Source: an uncultured Oribacterium sp.
Lineage (GTDB): Bacteria; Bacillota; Clostridia; Lachnospirales; Lachnospiraceae
Reading direction: 5' to 3'
NCBI GenBank assembly: GCA_900772695.1
Contig: CAAGRO010000184.1
Span: 1-8,643 of the forward strand
Length of the DNA: 8,643 bases
The position numbers were made by a program, and so were the translations under genes. Below, piece by piece: positions 6,371 to 8,643 of this stretch (the stretch's first letter is position 1; each line of letters starts with the position of its first letter). The notes beneath the pieces are model-generated. The model worked only from the letters and a program-made list of their open reading frames with translations. It was not told the origin of the DNA and did no database searches.

Positions 6371-6493
6371 AACGACGGGGTCTGACCCCCTTACGCTGAT
6401 CTTAAGAATTCTGTAATGGGGTCTGACCCCCTTACAAAATTCTTAAGGTCCCCGTGAGGTGGGCCGGCCCCTTTTCTGAATCTGAGAAAGCGT
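6371..6493 (+). other. Intergenic gap between glucokinase and histidine kinase
   Basis: Besides the palindromes, this 123-nt gap holds GGGCCGGCCC (6461-6470) followed by CTTTTCT, a palindrome without a loop that makes at best a poor terminator. A TGTAAT (6412-6417) resembles a -10 box but has no partner -35 and lies inside the palindrome. How the histidine kinase gene is transcribed, by readthrough or by an unrecognised promoter, is unresolved. Confidence 0.4.
6377..6455. repeat. Duplicated GGGGTCTGACCCCCTTAC palindrome with a 47-bp inverted repeat
   Basis: The 18-mer GGGGTCTGACCCCCTTAC occurs exactly at 6377-6394 and 6418-6435, a 41-nt offset. The second copy is the centre of a larger palindrome, 6401-6447, whose outer arms CTTAAGAATTCTGTAA and TTACAAAATTCTTAAG pair at 15 of 16 positions. 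ACGGGG (6375-6380) can also pair with CCCCGT (6450-6455), enclosing both copies, so several folds compete. Neither copy is followed by a T-run, so this is not a normal intrinsic terminator. The core GGGGTC(A/T)GACCCC resembles palindromes I recall as dispersed REP-like repeats in many bacteria, some mobilised by Y1/TnpA-REP transposases. No transposase is in this window. Confidence 0.75.
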
Positions 6494-7906
6494 ATGAAAC
6501 GATCCCTTTTTGTAAAATTTATCGTGGCGTATATCGTCTTCGGTGTGCTGGGCTTCATGGTCGTGGCGATTCTGTCCTCCGGACTCACCTACCGCTACCT
6601 GATCCGGGAGCGGGCGAACAGCCTCTACAGTGAGGCGACACTGATCTCCTCGACCTATTCCGAGACGGGAAACCTGAATCTGAGCACCGATACGGTGAGC
6701 CAGCAGATGAAGGCGGTCTCCACCTTCCTCGATGTCGACATCTGGATCGTGGACCGGAACGGAAAGGTACTGAGCGACACCGCGGAGGATGCGCATAAGG
6801 ACATCGAGATCCCGGATTTCGACAGCACGATGACCGGCATGCGCTATAAGCTCGGCCGCTATCATGCGCTGTATCCGGACGATGTCCTCTCGGTCATGGC
6901 ACCGGTGACCCGTGGCTACACGACCGGCGGCTACGTCCTCATCCATGAGCCGGTCGAAAACATCGTCGCTTCACAGAACGACATCCTGAACATCGTCTAC
7001 CTCACGGCGCTCATCATCTTCATCCTGTCGCTGCTGATCATGGCCGTCTTCTATGTCATCGTCTACCGACCACTCAAGAAAATTACGGAGGGGGCCACGA
7101 AGTATGCCGCCGGTGACTACCACTATAAGATCACGACGAACTCGGAGGATGAGATGGGCTACCTCGCGGAGACCCTGAACTTCATGTCGGACGAGATCTC
7201 GAAGTCCGACGACTATCAGAAGCAGTTCATCGCGAACGTGAGCCATGACTTCCGCTCGCCGCTGACCTCCATCAAGGGCTACCTCGAGGCCATCCTCGAC
7301 GGCACGATCCCGGAGGAGCTGGAGCCGAAGTACCTCATGCGCCTGATCTCCGAGACGGAGCGCCTTACGAAGCTGACGCAGTCCATGCTGAGTCTGGGCA
7401 CCCTGGATAAGAAGGGCTTCCTCAGCCGGACGAACTTCGACGTGAACCGCGTGATCCGTGACGTCTGCGCGAGCTTCGAGATGACCTGTCAGAAGAAGGA
7501 GCTCGTCTTCGAGCTGACCTTCGCCGAGAAGAAGGAGATGGTCTACGCCGACTACAGTAAGATCCAGCAGGTGCTCTATAATCTGATCGACAACGCGCTG
7601 AAGTTCAGTAATCCGAAATCCTCGATTGCGATCCGCACCGGGATCCGCGGCCAGAAGGTCTTCGTCTCCATCAAGGATACCGGCATCGGTATCCCGAAGC
7701 GAGACCTCGCGAAGATCTGGGTCCGCTTCTATAAGGCGGACCAGTCCCGCGGCAAGGACAAGCACGGCACCGGCCTCGGCCTCAGCATCGTGAAGTCCAT
7801 CATCACCGCACACGGTGAGAACATCGACTGTGTCTCCACTGAGGGCGTCGGCACCGAGTTCACCTTCACACTTCCACAGGCCAGCTACGAGATACCAGAG
7901 GCATAA
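6494..7906 (+). CDS. Membrane sensor histidine kinase (HAMP, HisKA, HATPase_c)
   Basis: 470 residues, complete. The first membrane helix is at about 6-29 (FVKFIVAYIVFGVLGFMVVAIL), then an outer sensor region to about 163 and a second helix at about 166-190 (YLTALIIFILSLLIMAVFYVIV). A HAMP linker follows (RPLKKITEGATKYAAGDYHY... to about 236). The dimerisation/phosphoacceptor helix has NVSHDFRSPLTSIKGY with phospho-accepting His251. The ATPase domain shows the N box (NLIDNALKFS, about 363-372), G1 DTGIGIP (about 395), the RFYKAD F-box region and G2 GTGLGLS (about 425). It would autophosphorylate on a signal at the membrane and pass phosphate to a response regulator. The outer region looks like a PAS/dCache-type fold (WIVDRNGKVLSDT) but the ligand is unknown. 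The ribosome binding site is weak (GAG at 6484-6486). The start is supported by the first helix beginning immediately after it. The nearest regulator gene is convergent rather than co-operonic. Confidence 0.92.
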   Translation: MKRSLFVKFIVAYIVFGVLGFMVVAILSSGLTYRYLIRERANSLYSEATLISSTYSETGNLNLSTDTVSQQMKAVSTFLDVDIWIVDRNGKVLSDTAEDAHKDIEIPDFDSTMTGMRYKLGRYHALYPDDVLSVMAPVTRGYTTGGYVLIHEPVENIVASQNDILNIVYLTALIIFILSLLIMAVFYVIVYRPLKKITEGATKYAAGDYHYKITTNSEDEMGYLAETLNFMSDEISKSDDYQKQFIANVSHDFRSPLTSIKGYLEAILDGTIPEELEPKYLMRLISETERLTKLTQSMLSLGTLDKKGFLSRTNFDVNRVIRDVCASFEMTCQKKELVFELTFAEKKEMVYADYSKIQQVLYNLIDNALKFSNPKSSIAIRTGIRGQKVFVSIKDTGIGIPKRDLAKIWVRFYKADQSRGKDKHGTGLGLSIVKSIITAHGENIDCVSTEGVGTEFTFTLPQASYEIPEA

Positions 7907-7910
7907 GAAA

Positions 7911-8131
7911 CGCCGCCGGGGGAGCCTTCCGGAACCATACACCGAGGACGTGAAAAATCAAAATCGGAGTCCTTAGAATCACTTGGATGATTTTCCTTAG
8001 CACCCCCTGCAACGCTGAGTTTTCATAAAGAAAATCTCAGCGATTGCAGGGGGCCTAGTGATTCTTAGGACTCCGATTTTAGGTTTTTCCGCCGCAGGTG
8101 TATTGTGTTCCGGAAGGCTCCCCCGGCGGTG
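7911..8131. repeat. About 220-bp nested inverted repeat between convergent genes
   Basis: Three stems are nested around one centre. The outer arms 7913-7935 and 8107-8129 are 23 bp and perfectly complementary. Middle arms 7960-7983 and 8057-8080 are 24 bp with one mismatch. The inner stem 8003-8024 with 8030-8053 has two single-base bulges and a 5-nt loop ATAAA. Linking segments also pair: ATACACC (7937-7943) with GGTGTAT (8097-8103), and GAAAAA (7952-7957) with TTTTTC (8084-8089). The main unpaired part is 7984-8002, an asymmetric side with only three bases opposite. The element fills nearly the whole gap and stops just before the response regulator stop codon. Confidence 0.85.
7952..8089. 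terminator. Bidirectional intrinsic terminator for the convergent kinase and regulator genes
   Basis: The middle stem (7960-7983 / 8057-8080) is followed on the plus strand by ATTTTAGGTTTTT (8076-8088) and on the minus strand by the complement of AAAAATCAAAAT (7953-7964), giving T-rich tracts at both ends. This is the expected form of a shared terminator between two convergent genes, although it is much longer than usual and the T tracts are interrupted. Confidence 0.6.
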
Positions 8132-8132
8132 A

Positions 8133-8643
8133 TTAGATGACTCTGAACTTGTAACCGATGCCCCAGACTGTGGAGATCTCCCAGTCCGGATTCCCCGGCA
8201 GCTTCTCGCGCAGCCGCTTGATGTGCACATCGACCGTCCGGGAATCCCCGGCGAACTCATAGCCCCAGATGTGATCGAGGAGCTGCTCACGCGTGAAAAC
8301 CTGATTCGGTGAGGATGCCAGGAAGTAGAGAAGCTCGAGCTCCTTCGGCGGCATCTCCACGACGTGACCACTGTAATAAACGGCGTAATTTGACTTATTG
8401 ACGATGAGATCCTTGTACTCGATGTAGTCACCATTCCGGTAGGCATCGAGCATATCCGTCGCATGCGTCCGCGCGTCCGTACCACCGCGATGCAGCTGTC
8501 CGGCTTGTCCATTGTAGGTGTACAGCTCGCCGGAGCCGCTGTCGCCCTCGGCATACGCCCGGAAGGTGATATTGCCATCCGCATCCGCCGCCGGAAGCCC
8601 CGTCGTATCGAGGAAGCCCGCGCCCATCCGTGACTGCGGTGAA
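8133..8643 (-). CDS. OmpR/PhoB-type response regulator, C-terminal part (N-terminus beyond right edge)
   Basis: The minus strand reads in frame from the right edge to TAA at 8133-8135. The last ~95 residues are a winged-helix DNA-binding domain of the Trans_reg_C family: YKDLIVNKSNYAVYY, the PPKELELLYFLASSPNQVFTREQLLDHIWG helix-turn-helix part, the DNA-recognition RTVDVHIKRLREKL helix, and the TVWGIGYKF wing. The receiver domain with its phospho-accepting aspartate must lie outside the window. The 70 or so residues before the DNA-binding domain are rich in Gly, Asp, Ala and Ser and have no recognisable fold. That is longer than the usual short linker between the two domains. A Met at 8627 is internal rather than the true start, since the frame stays open upstream. 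It could be the partner of the adjacent histidine kinase, but the convergent arrangement makes that uncertain. Confidence 0.85.
   Translation of the reverse strand, partial: SPQSRMGAGFLDTTGLPAADADGNITFRAYAEGDSGSGELYTYNGQAGQLHRGGTDARTHATDMLDAYRNGDYIEYKDLIVNKSNYAVYYSGHVVEMPPKELELLYFLASSPNQVFTREQLLDHIWGYEFAGDSRTVDVHIKRLREKLPGNPDWEISTVWGIGYKFRVI

Noticed and set aside
7936..8106. Invertible promoter switch between the 23-bp inverted arms
   Set aside because: The enclosed DNA is itself largely palindromic, contains no promoter facing either gene, and lies at the 3' ends of both. No recombinase is nearby.

Overview
The window looks like a chromosomal stretch from a fairly G+C-rich member of the Clostridia, most likely Lachnospiraceae. 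This rests on gene content (a DUF5711-like membrane protein, an NTP-transferase of the type common in Lachnospiraceae, a secreted protein with choline/glucan-binding-type repeats, an OmpR-type regulator) and on Gram-positive style purine-rich ribosome binding sites and sigma-A-like promoters. The genus cannot be fixed from the sequence alone.

Layout, left to right. (1) Positions 1-1045, minus strand: a low-specificity L-threonine aldolase-like PLP enzyme, cut by the left edge only near its C-terminus, with its own promoter at 1098-1126. (2) Positions 1127-1769: a gene-poor interval built from two related GC-rich inverted-repeat elements (about 1152-1264 and 1668-1755), a strongly AT-rich island between them (about 1285-1545), and a pair of 28-nt direct repeats 60 nt apart. 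(3) Positions 1873-3060, plus strand: a secreted protein with signal peptide and C-terminal cell-wall-binding-type repeats, behind a near-consensus promoter. (4) Positions 3190-6370, plus strand: a tight three-gene operon of a sugar-nucleotidyltransferase-like protein, a single-pass membrane protein with a large outer domain (DUF5711-like), and a ROK glucokinase, with gaps of 4 and 15 nt. (5) Positions 6371-6493: an intergenic gap holding a duplicated palindrome GGGGTCTGACCCCCTTAC, one copy inside a 47-bp palindrome. (6) Positions 6494-7906, plus strand: a complete sensor histidine kinase. (7) Positions 7907-8132: a gap almost entirely folded into one long nested hairpin, which probably terminates transcription from both sides. 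(8) Positions 8133-8643, minus strand: the C-terminal DNA-binding half of an OmpR/PhoB response regulator, convergent with the kinase and truncated by the right edge.

Functionally the operon suggests glucose phosphorylation and sugar-nucleotide formation next to an envelope protein, and the neighbouring secreted binding protein and two-component genes fit a cell-surface theme; this link is inferred from proximity only. No RNA genes, CRISPR array, transposase or phage gene is visible. The coding genes belong to known families. The least explained content is intergenic: three of the gaps carry long palindromes or repeat modules that look like dispersed repeat elements.
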